From assembly GCA_910589025.1 (NCBI GenBank), contig CAJURM010000008.1, positions 62,001 through 126,000 of the forward strand: DNA of 64,000 nt, written 5' to 3'. Numbering within the stretch: the first letter of the stretch is position 1; the number at the start of each line of letters is the position of its first letter. The DNA is from an uncultured Odoribacter sp. (lineage in GTDB: Bacteria > Bacteroidota > Bacteroidia > Bacteroidales > Marinifilaceae). This document shows, piece after piece, positions 39,607-50,728 of the stretch. The notes below the pieces were generated by a model. That model worked only from the letters and a program-made list of their open reading frames with translations. It made no database searches and was not told the DNA's origin. The position numbers and the translations under genes are program-made.

Positions 39607-41931
39607 TTAATCCACAGAAATCTCATCCACAAACAAAAAGGCCGGATGCTCTTTTCCCCCATGCCATGCCGGGATTTTGTCCTCAGACAATGCCGTTACC
39701 TTAACAAAACGGGCTTTCACCGGGTCAAATGTCTGCGTATGGGTATATACTCCATTCCGATCGGTAGCCTTCATAGCCGGATAGTCTTCGGAAGCCACTT
39801 TTTTATAAGTCGTCCCATCTTCCGATACTTCTACCATCATGCCTCTGGCATCAAATACCCAATCGCCTTTTTCCACACAGGTATTCATGGAAACCGTCGT
39901 AATTTCTGTCGGCACTCCCAAATCAATCACAGCCTCCATATCGTTTTTATAAAAAGCAATCCAGCGACCGGTTTTGTAATTGCCGTTCCCCTTCAATCCA
40001 TCCACCAATACACCTGCTCCGTTAAACTGGTAGGCCTTGTTAATCGGTTGAAGCATTGTAACCGGCTTCGTGGTAGATTTGGAGAACTCCACCTTTTCCG
40101 AAGCCACCCGGCTTTTTCCGGAAGGGCGTACTGCTACCGCCCTTAGTTCTACATTCTCTTTCAAATCAAATGCACCCGTATATTTTGAAGAAGCCGTTGT
40201 CGGTTCACTGCCATCCAGAGTATAATATATATCAGCGTCACCTACTGTAGACAAATCAACCTTTATCACTCCGGCCTCAAAATCGGGACGAATGTCCGCC
40301 TTCACATCATACAGGTGTTTGGCAAAGTTATAGCCTTTCATCTGATAGATATTCAGCATCGCAGGAATACGGGCTATAAAATCATCATAGTTTTTCTTTT
40401 CCAGCATAGTCCACTGCACTTCAGCCAAAGCACTCATCCGAGGCAATTCCATGTATTCTACCTGGCTGTATTCCGGTACATATTCCGTCCACAAATTAGC
40501 TTGTACTCCAATAATGTATTTCTGTTCTTCCGGAGTCAGCGAGGGAGCAAGCGGCTCAAAGCTATAAACTTTTTCCAACGGCACATATCCGCCAATTGCC
40601 ATCGGTTCATTTTCCACATCCTTAGACTGATAATAATCAAAATACATATATGTATTGGGAGTCATGATTACATCATGTTTCAATTTAGCGGCCTCTATAC
40701 CACCGGCAGTACCTCTCCAGGACATGACAGTGGCATTCGGAGCCAATCCTCCTTCCAGGATTTCATCCCATCCGATAATTTGCCTTCCGTGGTTGTTCAG
40801 AAAGTTCTCCGCATGAGAGATAATAAAACTCTGCAATTTCTCTTCTGCAGTATGTTTGGCATCTTTTCTCAATTTCAAGGCCTTGATGCGAGCCTGACAT
40901 TTCGGACATTTTTTCCAACGCACTTTCGGACATTCATCTCCTCCGACATGAATATATTCGGACGGAAAAATTTCTATAATTTCGGCCAGTACCCCATCAA
41001 TAAAATCAAGCGTTTTGTCGTTGCCGGCACAAAGTACATCCTCGGATACCCCCCAAATCGTCCACACATCATAGGGTCCGCCCGTACATCCCAATTCCGG
41101 GTAAGCCGTCAAAGCAGCCTGCATGTGTCCTGGCAAATCAATTTCCGGAATAACCGTAATATGACGGTCTTTTGCATAAGCTACAATTTCCTTGGCTTCT
41201 TCCTGCGTATAGAATCCACCATAAGGTTTTCCGTCATATTTCCCGCTATTATGCCCAATAACTGTCTCTTTGCGCTGAGCACCTTTAATGGTCAATTCAG
41301 GATATTTCTTGATTTCTATTCTCCACCCCTGATCATCCGATATGTGCCAATGGAAACGGTTGATGTTATGCAACGCCAGCATATCAACAAATTTTTTGAT
41401 AGAATCCACCGGAAAGAAATGGCGGGAAACATCCAGATGCGCTCCACGGTAAGCAAAACGAGGGAAGTCATTGATTTCAACAGCAGGCAATACCACTGCT
41501 GCTCCTTTCACCAACGGAAGTGACTTCCGCAAAGTCTGAATACCGTAAAATACACCGGCTTCGGTCGACGCATCTATGACTACGCCTTCTCCATTCACCT
41601 TCAACTGATAAGCTTCGGGATTAGAGGACTGCAATGCCAGTTGCAGTGCTATTTTATCTTTTCCTGCCGTACCTACTTCTACTGCCAATCGTTTACCTGT
41701 AGCCTCCTGAATGTAATCAGCCAGAAACTCTGCGTTTTTCTGCATCGCATCATTGCCTTCCGGATAAACAATTTTCACATTTTCATTCAAAACAAAGGAT
41801 TTATCCTGCTTTTCTATAATTTCCTGGGGCAACGGAACAACCCGGTAGTTTGCAGACTTTTGCTCTACAGTACAAGCAAACATTACCCCTATAACAACCA
41901 ACCAACCGGCCAGCTTAAACATTTTTTTCAT
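39607..41931 (-). CDS. GH20 beta-N-acetylhexosaminidase, lipoprotein
   Basis: A 774-residue exo-acting hexosaminidase that removes terminal GlcNAc or GalNAc. A lipoprotein signal ends at VMFAC. Next come the GH20b alpha/beta domain (about 30-150) and the TIM barrel (about 155-500). The barrel has AYRGAHLDVSRHF, FHWHISDDQGWRIE and the catalytic Asp-Glu pair in HVGGDECPK. After that come a short immunoglobulin-like segment (about 540-610, DIYYTLDGSEPT) and a C-terminal F5/8-type carbohydrate-binding domain (about 625-774). Substrate-assisted catalysis is expected. It could act with the GH110 enzyme on mucin-type host glycans. Confidence 0.95.
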   Translation of the reverse strand: MKKMFKLAGWLVVIGVMFACTVEQKSANYRVVPLPQEIIEKQDKSFVLNENVKIVYPEGNDAMQKNAEFLADYIQEATGKRLAVEVGTAGKDKIALQLALQSSNPEAYQLKVNGEGVVIDASTEAGVFYGIQTLRKSLPLVKGAAVVLPAVEINDFPRFAYRGAHLDVSRHFFPVDSIKKFVDMLALHNINRFHWHISDDQGWRIEIKKYPELTIKGAQRKETVIGHNSGKYDGKPYGGFYTQEEAKEIVAYAKDRHITVIPEIDLPGHMQAALTAYPELGCTGGPYDVWTIWGVSEDVLCAGNDKTLDFIDGVLAEIIEIFPSEYIHVGGDECPKVRWKKCPKCQARIKALKLRKDAKHTAEEKLQSFIISHAENFLNNHGRQIIGWDEILEGGLAPNATVMSWRGTAGGIEAAKLKHDVIMTPNTYMYFDYYQSKDVENEPMAIGGYVPLEKVYSFEPLAPSLTPEEQKYIIGVQANLWTEYVPEYSQVEYMELPRMSALAEVQWTMLEKKNYDDFIARIPAMLNIYQMKGYNFAKHLYDVKADIRPDFEAGVIKVDLSTVGDADIYYTLDGSEPTTASSKYTGAFDLKENVELRAVAVRPSGKSRVASEKVEFSKSTTKPVTMLQPINKAYQFNGAGVLVDGLKGNGNYKTGRWIAFYKNDMEAVIDLGVPTEITTVSMNTCVEKGDWVFDARGMMVEVSEDGTTYKKVASEDYPAMKATDRNGVYTHTQTFDPVKARFVKVTALSEDKIPAWHGGKEHPAFLFVDEISVD

Positions 41932-42100
41932 ACATCAGTTATTTATTGGTTTTTATTTTATTATTTCACATCCTAACACAATAGCGCCGAAATTCAAACG
42001 TTTTCTATTCAAAACGCAATATTAAAGATAATCAGTTAAAATTACAAAAACACATCTCTTATAATACACAGAATGCATAAAATAGAATGTATTTCCCCTG

Positions 42101-42131
42101 AAATAAAAAAAGAGACCTGATACAGGTCTCT
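42101..42131 (-). terminator. Terminator after the DUF3467 gene
   Basis: AGAGACCTG pairs with CAGGTCTCT around ATA; on the minus strand a T run of seven follows. Confidence 0.85.
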
Positions 42132-42156
42132 TCCGTTTCGTCATTCTCTCGTTAGC

Positions 42157-42471
42157 TTATGCCTGTCCCGGAGTCTCCAGGTTCAGCGGGAAAGCCGCTG
42201 TAGGCTGATTGTCTTCCGGAAGATTTATCTTACCATTGATCTGTTCGTATTTGCGGATATTATCCTGCAAGGCAAACATCAATCGTTTGGCATGTTCCGG
42301 AGTCAGAATAATCCGGCTCTTGACTTCCGCTTTTGGTATTCCCGGCATAATACGTACGAAATCGACAATAAATTCAGATGTGGAATGCGAAATTATAGCC
42401 AGATTAGCATACATTCCCTGGGCCACATCATGATTCAATTCTATATCCAATTGTTGTTTTTTCTCTTCCAT
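42157..42471 (-). CDS. DUF3467 protein
   Basis: A 104-residue acidic protein of the DUF3467 family. Its core is MYANLAIISHSTSEFIVDFVRIMPG followed by VKSRIILTPEHAKRLMFALQDNI; I note only the pieces SHSTSEFIVDF and LTPEHAKRL as the recognisable signatures. Function is unknown. In Bacteroidota the gene commonly follows rpoC, as here, although a terminator separates the two, so it may have its own promoter or depend on read-through. Confidence 0.85.
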   Translation of the reverse strand: MEEKKQQLDIELNHDVAQGMYANLAIISHSTSEFIVDFVRIMPGIPKAEVKSRIILTPEHAKRLMFALQDNIRKYEQINGKINLPEDNQPTAAFPLNLETPGQA

Positions 42472-42564
42472 AATCCTTGGTGTTATATCTCAATTTTCAA
42501 AATTAAGTATTTCCCAGCAGATACCGCCTCTTTACCGAGAAAAAAAAAATACCAGCTGTATCCA

Positions 42565-42590
42565 TAAAAAAACGCCTCAAATGAGGCGTT
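42565..42590 (-). terminator. Terminator after rpoC
   Basis: AACGCCTC and its complement surround a four-base loop; on the minus strand a T run follows. It lies immediately after the rpoC stop. Confidence 0.85.
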
Positions 42591-42595
42591 TTTTA

Positions 42596-45500
42596 TTATT
42601 TAGACATTCTTTCCATCTCTTCTTTCGAGCCCACCACCAAACTGTTGAACTCTTTCATACCGGTACCTACCGGAATCAAGTGACCGCAGATTACGTTTTC
42701 TTTCAACCCCTCTAACGGATCAACCTTTCCGTAGATAGCAGCTTCATTCAAGACCTTCGTTGTTTCCTGGAAAGACGCAGCAGAGATAAAACTGGAAGTC
42801 TGCAAAGCAGCACGGGTAATTCCCTGAAGCACCTGAGAGGAAGTAGCAGGCACAGCATCGCGGGCTTGTACAACCTTCATATCCCGGCGTTTCAACTGGG
42901 AATTAATATCCCGGAGCGTACGGGCGGAAATAATCTGTCCCGGTTTCACTCTGTCGGAATCTCCGGCTTCGGTTACCACCTTCTTGTCAAACATCTCGTC
43001 ATTTTCTTCCATGAATTCCAATTTATCTACAATTTGGTTTTCAAGGAACTTCGTATCTCCTGCATCCTGAATCAACACCTTACGCATCATCTGGTGAACA
43101 ATGATTTCAAAATGTTTGTCATTGATTTTCACACCCTGCATACGGTATACATCCTGCACTTCGTTCACTATATATTCCTGTACAGCAATCGGTCCCTGGA
43201 TATTCAGAATATCAGTCGGTGTAATAGCTCCGTCAGAAAGAGGCGTTCCGGCACGTACATAATCATTTTCCTGAACCAGAATCTGCTTGGACAAAGAAAC
43301 CAAATATTTCTTCACTTCTCCAGATTTGGAGGTAATGACAATTTCACGGTTACCACGTTTGATTTTACCATAGGTTACCTCTCCGTCAATTTCTGAAACG
43401 ACTGCCGGATTAGAAGGATTACGGGCCTCAAATAATTCCGTTACACGAGGAAGACCTCCCGTGATATCCCCTGCCTTACCAACTGCTCTCGGAATTTTCA
43501 CAATCGTGCTACCGGCAACAACGCTGTCTCCTTCCTTGACTACAATGTGGGCTCCTACCGGAAGGTTATAGCTCTTGATGGTATTGCCTTTATTATCCTG
43601 AATCAAAATTGCCGGAGCTTTCGTCTTATCACGGAATTCCGTAATTACTTTTTCACGGAAACCGGTTGTTTCATCCGACTCTTCCTTATAAGTTTCACCC
43701 TCTACCAAATTTTCAGTAGCAACCTCACCAGTGAATTCGGTAATAATCAATGCATTGAACGGATCCCATTCGCAAATCAAATCCCCCTTCTTCACTTCCA
43801 TTCCGTTCTTGACAAAAACCTTGGCACCATAAGGAATATTATTGCTGATCAGTGCAATATTAGTATTTTTGTCAATGATGCGCAATTCTGTCAAACGCCC
43901 TACTACGACATCACATTTCTGACCGTTTTCCTGAGCATACTCAACAGAACGCATCTCTTCAAACTCTACGATACCATCGTATTTTGCTCTCAATGAGTTT
44001 TCAGTCGAAATGTTACCGGCAGTACCTCCCACGTGGAACGTTCTCAAGGTCAACTGAGTACCAGGCTCACCAATAGACTGTGCTGCAATGGTTCCAACAG
44101 CTTCACCCATCTCAACCAAACGTCCGGTTGCCAGGTTACGTCCGTAACATTTAGCACATACACCTTTCTTCGACTCACAAGTCAGTACGGAACGCACTTC
44201 CACTCGTTCAATCGGAGAATCTTCAATGGCCTGAGCTATCGTCTCCGTAATTTCCTCTCCCGATTTCACTAACAATTCACCGGAATGCGGATGATATACA
44301 TCGTGAACGGATACACGTCCCAATATTCTTTCATACAAAGAAGAAACGACTTCTTCGTTATTTTTAATCGCAGCAATACTAACACCTCTCAACGTGCCGC
44401 AATCTTCTTCGGTAATGGTGATGTCATTGGCAACATCAACCAGACGACGGGTCAAGTAACCGGCATCTGCCGTTTTCAGAGCCGTATCCGCCAAACCTTT
44501 ACGGGCACCATGGGTCGAGATAAAATACTCCAATACCGACAAACCTTCTTTAAAGTTAGCCAGAATCGGGTTTTCAATAATCTGTCCTCCGGTAGCACCT
44601 GATTTCTGAGGTTTTGCCATCAAACCACGCATACCACCCAACTGACGGATCTGCTCACGGGAACCACGGGCTCCGGAGTCAAGCATCATGTAAATGGAGT
44701 TGAAGCCCTGTTTGTCAGAAGCCAACTGTTTCATCAAGGTTGAAGTCAGGTTTGCATTTACATGAGTCCAAATGTCGATAATCTGATTGTAACGTTCATT
44801 GTTGGTAATGAAACCCATATTATAGTTGGCAAGTACCTCTTCCACCTGCTTGTAACCTTCTGCCAACAAGGACTCTTTCTCCGCTGGTACGATTACATCT
44901 TCCAAATTGAAAGAAAGACCGCCCTCAAAAGCTTTCCGGTATCCCAAATCCTTGATATCATCCAGGAATTTGGCCGTTACATCCACACCGCATCTCTTAA
45001 ACACATCACCAATAATATCCCTCAATGCCTTTTTCGTAATCAAGGTGTTGATATAAGGATAATTTTTCGGTGTAAACTGGTTCAATATTACCCGTCCCAC
45101 AGTAGTCTCAATCATATGGTTGAACGGTTTTCCCTCTTCATCCACATCATCGATTTTCACTTTAATCTGAGCATGTAAATCCACTGCTCTTTCATTCAGA
45201 GCAATAATCACCTCCTGCGGAGAATAGAAAGACACTCCTTCTCCTTTGGCACCTTTACGCGGCTTGGTAATGTAATACAATCCCAATACCATATCCTGAG
45301 AAGGCACGGTAATAGGAGCCCCGTTGGCAGGATTCAGAATATTGTGGGCACACAACATCAGAATCTGAGCTTCCAATACAGCCTCATTTCCCAACGGCAA
45401 GTGAACAGCCATCTGGTCACCATCGAAGTCAGCGTTAAATCCGGTACAAGCCAAAGGATGCAGACGGATAGCCTTTCCTTCTATCAATTTAGGCTGGAAA

Positions 45501-46849
45501 GCCTGGATACCCAAACGGTGCAAAGTCGGAGCACGGTTTAACAATACCGGATGTCCTTTCAATACATTTTCCAGAATATCCCATACTACCGGATCACGAC
45601 GATCCACAATTTTCTTGGCACTTTTCACTGTTTTTACAATACCCCGTTCAATCAACTTACGGATAATAAACGGCATATACAGTTCTGCTGCCATATCTTT
45701 CGGAAGACCGCACTCATGCATCTTCAAATCCGGACCAACGACAATAACCGAACGGGCAGAATAGTCGACACGTTTACCCAACAGGTTCTGACGGAAACGC
45801 CCTTGTTTTCCTTTCAAACTGTCAGAAAGGGATTTCAGCGGACGGTTATTCTCAATCTTCACCGCATTGGATTTGCGTGAATTATCAAATAAAGAATCAA
45901 CTGCTTCCTGCAACATACGTTTTTCATTTCGTAAAATCACATCGGGAGCCTTGATTTCTATCAATCTTTTCAAACGGTTATTACGGATAATAACCCTTCT
46001 ATACAAATCGTTCAGATCGGATGTAGCAAAACGACCGCCATCTAAAGGAACCAAAGGACGCAGTTCGGGCGGAATAACAGCCAACACTTTCACAATCATC
46101 CACTCCGGTTTATTGATCTCTTTGCTTTCGCGGAAGGCTTCCACCACCTGCAAACGCTTCAATGCTTCATTTTTACGCTGCTGGGAAGTTTCGGTATTTG
46201 CTTTATGCCGCAGTTCATAGGACAAATCATCCAGTTTTAGTCTCTCCAAAAGCATGCTGATAGCTTCAGCACCCATTTTAGCAATAAACTTGTTCGGATC
46301 ATCATCATCCAAATGTTGGTTTTCTGCCGGCAAAGCATCCACCAAATCTATATACTCTTCCTCTGTCAAGAAGTCCAGTTGGTTAATGCCTTTTTCCGCT
46401 AAAATACCCGGCTGAACAACTACATATCTTTCATAATAAATAACGGAATCCAGTTTTTTGGAAGGCAATCCCAATAAATATCCGATCTTATTGGGTAATG
46501 ACTTAAAATACCAAATGTGAGCTACCGGCACCACCAACTGAATGTGTCCCATACGTTCACGTCTTACCTTTTTCTCCGTCACCTCCACACCACAACGGTC
46601 ACAAACAATTCCTTTATAACGGATTCGCTTGTATTTTCCGCAATGGCATTCATAATCCTTTACCGGACCAAAAATTCTTTCGCAGAACAATCCGTCACGT
46701 TCAGGCTTATAGGTACGATAATTAATCGTTTCCGGTTTTAACACCTGACCGCTGGAATGTTCCAGAATTTCTTCCGGAGATGCCAATCCGATGGCTATTT
46801 TGGTAAAGCTTTTCGGCTTATTTGTATTATTATCTTTTCTAAAGGCCAT
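42596..46849 (-). CDS. rpoC: DNA-directed RNA polymerase subunit beta'
   Basis: The 1417-residue largest catalytic subunit of RNA polymerase. Visible landmarks are the N-terminal zinc ribbon (about 69-88, CHCGKYKRI and CDRCG), the clamp region KRVDYSARSVIVVGP, and the active-site loop NADFDGDQMAVH with three Mg-binding aspartates. The trigger-loop area is SIGEPGTQLTLRTFH, and the second zinc site is CESKKGVCAKCYGRNL. It lies 25 bases after rpoB in the tuf-to-rpoC gene string and is followed by a terminator. Confidence 0.99.
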   Translation of the reverse strand: MAFRKDNNTNKPKSFTKIAIGLASPEEILEHSSGQVLKPETINYRTYKPERDGLFCERIFGPVKDYECHCGKYKRIRYKGIVCDRCGVEVTEKKVRRERMGHIQLVVPVAHIWYFKSLPNKIGYLLGLPSKKLDSVIYYERYVVVQPGILAEKGINQLDFLTEEEYIDLVDALPAENQHLDDDDPNKFIAKMGAEAISMLLERLKLDDLSYELRHKANTETSQQRKNEALKRLQVVEAFRESKEINKPEWMIVKVLAVIPPELRPLVPLDGGRFATSDLNDLYRRVIIRNNRLKRLIEIKAPDVILRNEKRMLQEAVDSLFDNSRKSNAVKIENNRPLKSLSDSLKGKQGRFRQNLLGKRVDYSARSVIVVGPDLKMHECGLPKDMAAELYMPFIIRKLIERGIVKTVKSAKKIVDRRDPVVWDILENVLKGHPVLLNRAPTLHRLGIQAFQPKLIEGKAIRLHPLACTGFNADFDGDQMAVHLPLGNEAVLEAQILMLCAHNILNPANGAPITVPSQDMVLGLYYITKPRKGAKGEGVSFYSPQEVIIALNERAVDLHAQIKVKIDDVDEEGKPFNHMIETTVGRVILNQFTPKNYPYINTLITKKALRDIIGDVFKRCGVDVTAKFLDDIKDLGYRKAFEGGLSFNLEDVIVPAEKESLLAEGYKQVEEVLANYNMGFITNNERYNQIIDIWTHVNANLTSTLMKQLASDKQGFNSIYMMLDSGARGSREQIRQLGGMRGLMAKPQKSGATGGQIIENPILANFKEGLSVLEYFISTHGARKGLADTALKTADAGYLTRRLVDVANDITITEEDCGTLRGVSIAAIKNNEEVVSSLYERILGRVSVHDVYHPHSGELLVKSGEEITETIAQAIEDSPIERVEVRSVLTCESKKGVCAKCYGRNLATGRLVEMGEAVGTIAAQSIGEPGTQLTLRTFHVGGTAGNISTENSLRAKYDGIVEFEEMRSVEYAQENGQKCDVVVGRLTELRIIDKNTNIALISNNIPYGAKVFVKNGMEVKKGDLICEWDPFNALIITEFTGEVATENLVEGETYKEESDETTGFREKVITEFRDKTKAPAILIQDNKGNTIKSYNLPVGAHIVVKEGDSVVAGSTIVKIPRAVGKAGDITGGLPRVTELFEARNPSNPAVVSEIDGEVTYGKIKRGNREIVITSKSGEVKKYLVSLSKQILVQENDYVRAGTPLSDGAITPTDILNIQGPIAVQEYIVNEVQDVYRMQGVKINDKHFEIIVHQMMRKVLIQDAGDTKFLENQIVDKLEFMEENDEMFDKKVVTEAGDSDRVKPGQIISARTLRDINSQLKRRDMKVVQARDAVPATSSQVLQGITRAALQTSSFISAASFQETTKVLNEAAIYGKVDPLEGLKENVICGHLIPVGTGMKEFNSLVVGSKEEMERMSK

Positions 46850-46874
46850 AATCTTAAAAGTTTTCCTTTTTACC

Positions 46875-49800
46875 TTATATTAGGTTTACACTCAATCCGA
46901 GTCCTCTCAACTCATGCAACAACACATTGAATGATTCGGGCAATCCCGGAGTAGGCATCGGTTCGCCTTTCACAATGTGCTCATAGGTTTTCGTCCTCCC
47001 GACAACATCGTCAGACTTCACTGTCAGAATTTCCTGCAAAATGTGAGCTGCACCGAATGCTTCCAGTGCCCAAACCTCCATTTCACCGAAACGCTGACCA
47101 CCAAATTGAGCTTTACCACCAAGCGGCTGTTGGGTAATCAATGAGTACGGTCCGATAGAACGGGCGTGCATCTTGTCATCAACCATGTGACCCAATTTCA
47201 ACATATAGATCACCCCGACCGTTGCTGGCTGGTCAAAACGTTCCCCTGTACCACCATCATACAAATAGGTCGTACCGTATCTCGGGACTCCAGCTTTATC
47301 TGTCAGTCCATTAATATCATCCAAACTTGCTCCGTCAAAAATCGGGGTAGCAAACTTCATACCCAATTTCTGACCAGCCCAACCCAATACAGTTTCAAAC
47401 ACCTGTCCCAAGTTCATACGGGAAGGTACACCCAACGGATTCAGACAAATGTCCACCGGAGTACCGTCAGCCAAGAAGGGCATATCTTCTACCCTTACGA
47501 CACGCGATACAATACCCTTGTTACCGTGACGTCCTGCCATTTTATCCCCAATCTGCAATTTACGCTTCTTAGCCACGTAAACTTTCGCCATTTTGATAAT
47601 TCCGGAAGGAAGTTCATCTCCAACTGTCGCATTATATTTTTTCCGCTTCATCTGCCCTTCGATTTCCTTGTATTTGATCACAAAATTGTGAAGCAAATCG
47701 CGGATCATATCATTGCGCTGTTTATCTGTCGTCCATTTATTCGGGTTGATTTCCAGATAATTCAAATTCTGTAATGTCTTTAACGTGAATTTCACGCCTT
47801 TGGCAATCACATCCTCGTTCAGGTAGTTTTTCACTCCCTGTGAAGTCTTACCATTGGTCAACTCAAACAATTTATCTATCAACAACGTTGTCAGATCACT
47901 TACTTTCCGCTCAAACTGTTCGTCAATTTCAGCCAACAGGTTTTTTCCGGCAGCCTTTGATTTCCGGTCACCAATCGTCCGTTGGAACAGTTTTTTATCA
48001 ATGATAACACCCTTCAAAGAAGGAGAAGCTTTCAAAGAAGCATCTTTCACGTCACCGGCTTTATCACCGAAAATAGCACGAAGTAATTTTTCTTCCGGAC
48101 TAGGATCAGACTCTCCTTTCGGTGTAATCTTACCAATCAGAATATCTCCCGGTTCTACCCGAGCACCGATACGGATCATTCCATTTTCATCCAGATTTTT
48201 CGTGGCATCTTCACTCACATTCGGAATATCGGCAGTCAACTCTTCGACGCCCCGTTTGGTTTCCCGAACTTCAAGTGAATATTCATCGACATGCACCGAA
48301 GTAAACACATCATTCCGCACGATATTTTCCGAAATCACAATAGCATCCTCGTAGTTGTACCCCTTCCAAGGCATAAATGCCACTTTCAGATTGCGTCCCA
48401 AAGCCAGTTCTCCATCTTCCGAAGCATATCCTTCCGTCAGAATCTGTCCTTCTTCTACCCGCTGTCCTTTCTTCACGATGGGACGTAAGGTTATCGTCGT
48501 ACTCTGATTTGTCCGTTTGTATTTCGGCAAAATATATTCTTTCGTATCACCGTCAAAACTTACAAAACGCTCTTCATCCGTCTGGTCGTATTTAATCACA
48601 ATATGATGTCCGTCCACAGCTTCAACCACACCTGCACCTTCAGCAACGACCTGAGTACGGGAATCCTTAATCAGATTACCCTCCAAGCCGGTACCGACAA
48701 TCGGCGACTGCGGTTTGATAATAGGAACAGCCTGGCGCATCATGTTCGACCCCATCAATGCACGGTTGGCATCGTCATGTTCCAAGAAGGGAATCAAAGA
48801 AGCCGCGATGGAAGCAATCTGGTTCGGAGCAACGTCAATCAAATCAACATTCTCCACCTCTTCCAAGGGGAAGTCTCCGTCTTTACGGGATTTTGCCCGC
48901 TTATTCACAAAGTGTCCCTGGTCATCCACCTTGGCATTAGCCTGTGCAATCACCAGTCCTTCTTCCTCTTCAGCCGACAGGTATTTTACTCCCTCAGCCG
49001 ACAAATCCACCACTCCGTTATCTACATTCCGGTAAGGAGTTTCAATAAATCCGAGTTCGTTGATTTTTGCATACACGCACAATGAAGAAATCAAACCAAT
49101 GTTCGGACCTTCCGGCGTTTCAATCGGACACAAACGTCCGTAGTGGGTATAGTGAACGTCACGTACCTCAAATCCGGCACGGTCTCTTGACAAACCTCCA
49201 GGTCCCAAGGCTGACATACGTCTCTTGTGGGTAATCTCTGCCAACGGGTTCGTCTGGTCCATAAACTGGGACAAAGCATTCGTTCCGAAGAAAGAATTGA
49301 TCACAGAAGAAAGAATCTTCGAATTAATCAAATCTACCGGAGTAAACACCTCATTATCGCGTACATTCATTCGCTCACGAATCGTACGAGCCATTCGAGC
49401 CAATCCTACACCAAACTGGTTATACAACTGTTCACCTACAGTACGTACACGGCGGTTGCTCAAGTGGTCAATGTCATCCACATCTGTTCGGGCATTCAAT
49501 AGCTTAATCAGATATTTGATGATTTCGATCATATCCTCCTTCGTCAATACCCTGACAGATGGATCGGTCGTCAAACCCAACTTCTTGTTCAGCTTGTAAC
49601 GTCCTACATCTCCCAAATCATAACGTTTGTCGGAGAAGAACAACTTATCGATTACGTCACGAGCAGTAGCTTCATCAGGCGGCTCCGAACTACGCAATTG
49701 CCTGTAAATATGCATCACTGCTTCTTTCTCTGAGTTACAGGGATCTTTTTGCAGTGTATTATATATGATGGCATAATCTGCCAGATTTTGCTTTTCTTTA

Positions 49801-50687
49801 TGCAATAAAATAGTCTTTGCTCCCGCATTGACAATAGCATCTATATGTTCATTTTCCAGAACAGTCTCACGATCCACAATGATCTCGTTTCGTTCGATAG
49901 ACACCACTTCTCCAGTATCTTCGTCTACGAAATCTTCTACCCACGTCTTCAAAACACGAGCAGCCAAACGTCTGCCAACGACTTTCTTCAAGCCCGCTTT
50001 GGATACGTTAATTTCATCAGCCAAGTCAAATATTTGGAGAATATCCTTATCCGTTTCAAAACCGATTGCACGCAACAAAGTCGTTACAGGTAACTTCTTC
50101 TTACGGTCGATATAGGCATACATCACATTATTGATGTCCGTGGCAAATTCAATCCACGATCCTTTGAACGGAATAATACGGGCTGAATACAACTTCGTAC
50201 CATTAGCGTGCACGCTCTGGCCAAAAAACACACCGGGAGACCGGTGCAACTGGGATACAATTACACGTTCTGCCCCATTGATAACAAATGTACCTTTCGG
50301 AGTCATGTAAGGTACATTTCCTAAATACACGTCCTCAATGACTGTATCGAAATCTTCATGTTCGGGATCCGTACAATACAATTTCAATTTTGCCTTCAGA
50401 GGTGCACCGTAAGTCAACCCCTGTTCCAAACATTCATCAATGGTATAACGGGGAGGATCAATAAAATAATCCAAAAACTCCAGTACAAAGTTATTCCGGG
50501 TATCGGTAATGGGAAAATTTTCTTTAAAAACGGTGTAAAGGCCCTCGTTCTTTCTGTTTTCAGGCGTAGTACCTAATTGAAAAAAGTCCTTGAATGACTT
50601 TAATTGTATCTCAAGAAAATCAGGGTATTCCAACTGATTTTTAATGGATGCAAAGCTGATTCTTTTATTTGAATGATTTGAAGACAT
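46875..50687 (-). CDS. rpoB: DNA-directed RNA polymerase subunit beta
   Basis: The 1270-residue beta subunit. The rifampicin-binding region reads SQFMDQTNPLAEITHKRR, then MSALGPGGLSRDRAGFE. The residues equivalent to E. coli Asp516, His526 and Ser531 are all wild type, so no rifampicin resistance is expected from this region. Other landmarks are the CPIETPEGPNIGLI and GDKMAGRHGNKGIV motifs. It is transcribed after rplL, from which it is separated by a 92-base gap with a strong hairpin. Confidence 0.99.
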   Translation of the reverse strand: MSSNHSNKRISFASIKNQLEYPDFLEIQLKSFKDFFQLGTTPENRKNEGLYTVFKENFPITDTRNNFVLEFLDYFIDPPRYTIDECLEQGLTYGAPLKAKLKLYCTDPEHEDFDTVIEDVYLGNVPYMTPKGTFVINGAERVIVSQLHRSPGVFFGQSVHANGTKLYSARIIPFKGSWIEFATDINNVMYAYIDRKKKLPVTTLLRAIGFETDKDILQIFDLADEINVSKAGLKKVVGRRLAARVLKTWVEDFVDEDTGEVVSIERNEIIVDRETVLENEHIDAIVNAGAKTILLHKEKQNLADYAIIYNTLQKDPCNSEKEAVMHIYRQLRSSEPPDEATARDVIDKLFFSDKRYDLGDVGRYKLNKKLGLTTDPSVRVLTKEDMIEIIKYLIKLLNARTDVDDIDHLSNRRVRTVGEQLYNQFGVGLARMARTIRERMNVRDNEVFTPVDLINSKILSSVINSFFGTNALSQFMDQTNPLAEITHKRRMSALGPGGLSRDRAGFEVRDVHYTHYGRLCPIETPEGPNIGLISSLCVYAKINELGFIETPYRNVDNGVVDLSAEGVKYLSAEEEEGLVIAQANAKVDDQGHFVNKRAKSRKDGDFPLEEVENVDLIDVAPNQIASIAASLIPFLEHDDANRALMGSNMMRQAVPIIKPQSPIVGTGLEGNLIKDSRTQVVAEGAGVVEAVDGHHIVIKYDQTDEERFVSFDGDTKEYILPKYKRTNQSTTITLRPIVKKGQRVEEGQILTEGYASEDGELALGRNLKVAFMPWKGYNYEDAIVISENIVRNDVFTSVHVDEYSLEVRETKRGVEELTADIPNVSEDATKNLDENGMIRIGARVEPGDILIGKITPKGESDPSPEEKLLRAIFGDKAGDVKDASLKASPSLKGVIIDKKLFQRTIGDRKSKAAGKNLLAEIDEQFERKVSDLTTLLIDKLFELTNGKTSQGVKNYLNEDVIAKGVKFTLKTLQNLNYLEINPNKWTTDKQRNDMIRDLLHNFVIKYKEIEGQMKRKKYNATVGDELPSGIIKMAKVYVAKKRKLQIGDKMAGRHGNKGIVSRVVRVEDMPFLADGTPVDICLNPLGVPSRMNLGQVFETVLGWAGQKLGMKFATPIFDGASLDDINGLTDKAGVPRYGTTYLYDGGTGERFDQPATVGVIYMLKLGHMVDDKMHARSIGPYSLITQQPLGGKAQFGGQRFGEMEVWALEAFGAAHILQEILTVKSDDVVGRTKTYEHIVKGEPMPTPGLPESFNVLLHELRGLGLSVNLI

Positions 50688-50728
50688 CTATTAATTTTTT
50701 GGAACCTAAACAATAATAACAACAAAAT

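Noticed and set aside
42061..42131. CRISPR or other repeat array
   Set aside because: No regularly spaced repeats were seen here or elsewhere in the window; the only repeat-like feature here is a terminator hairpin.
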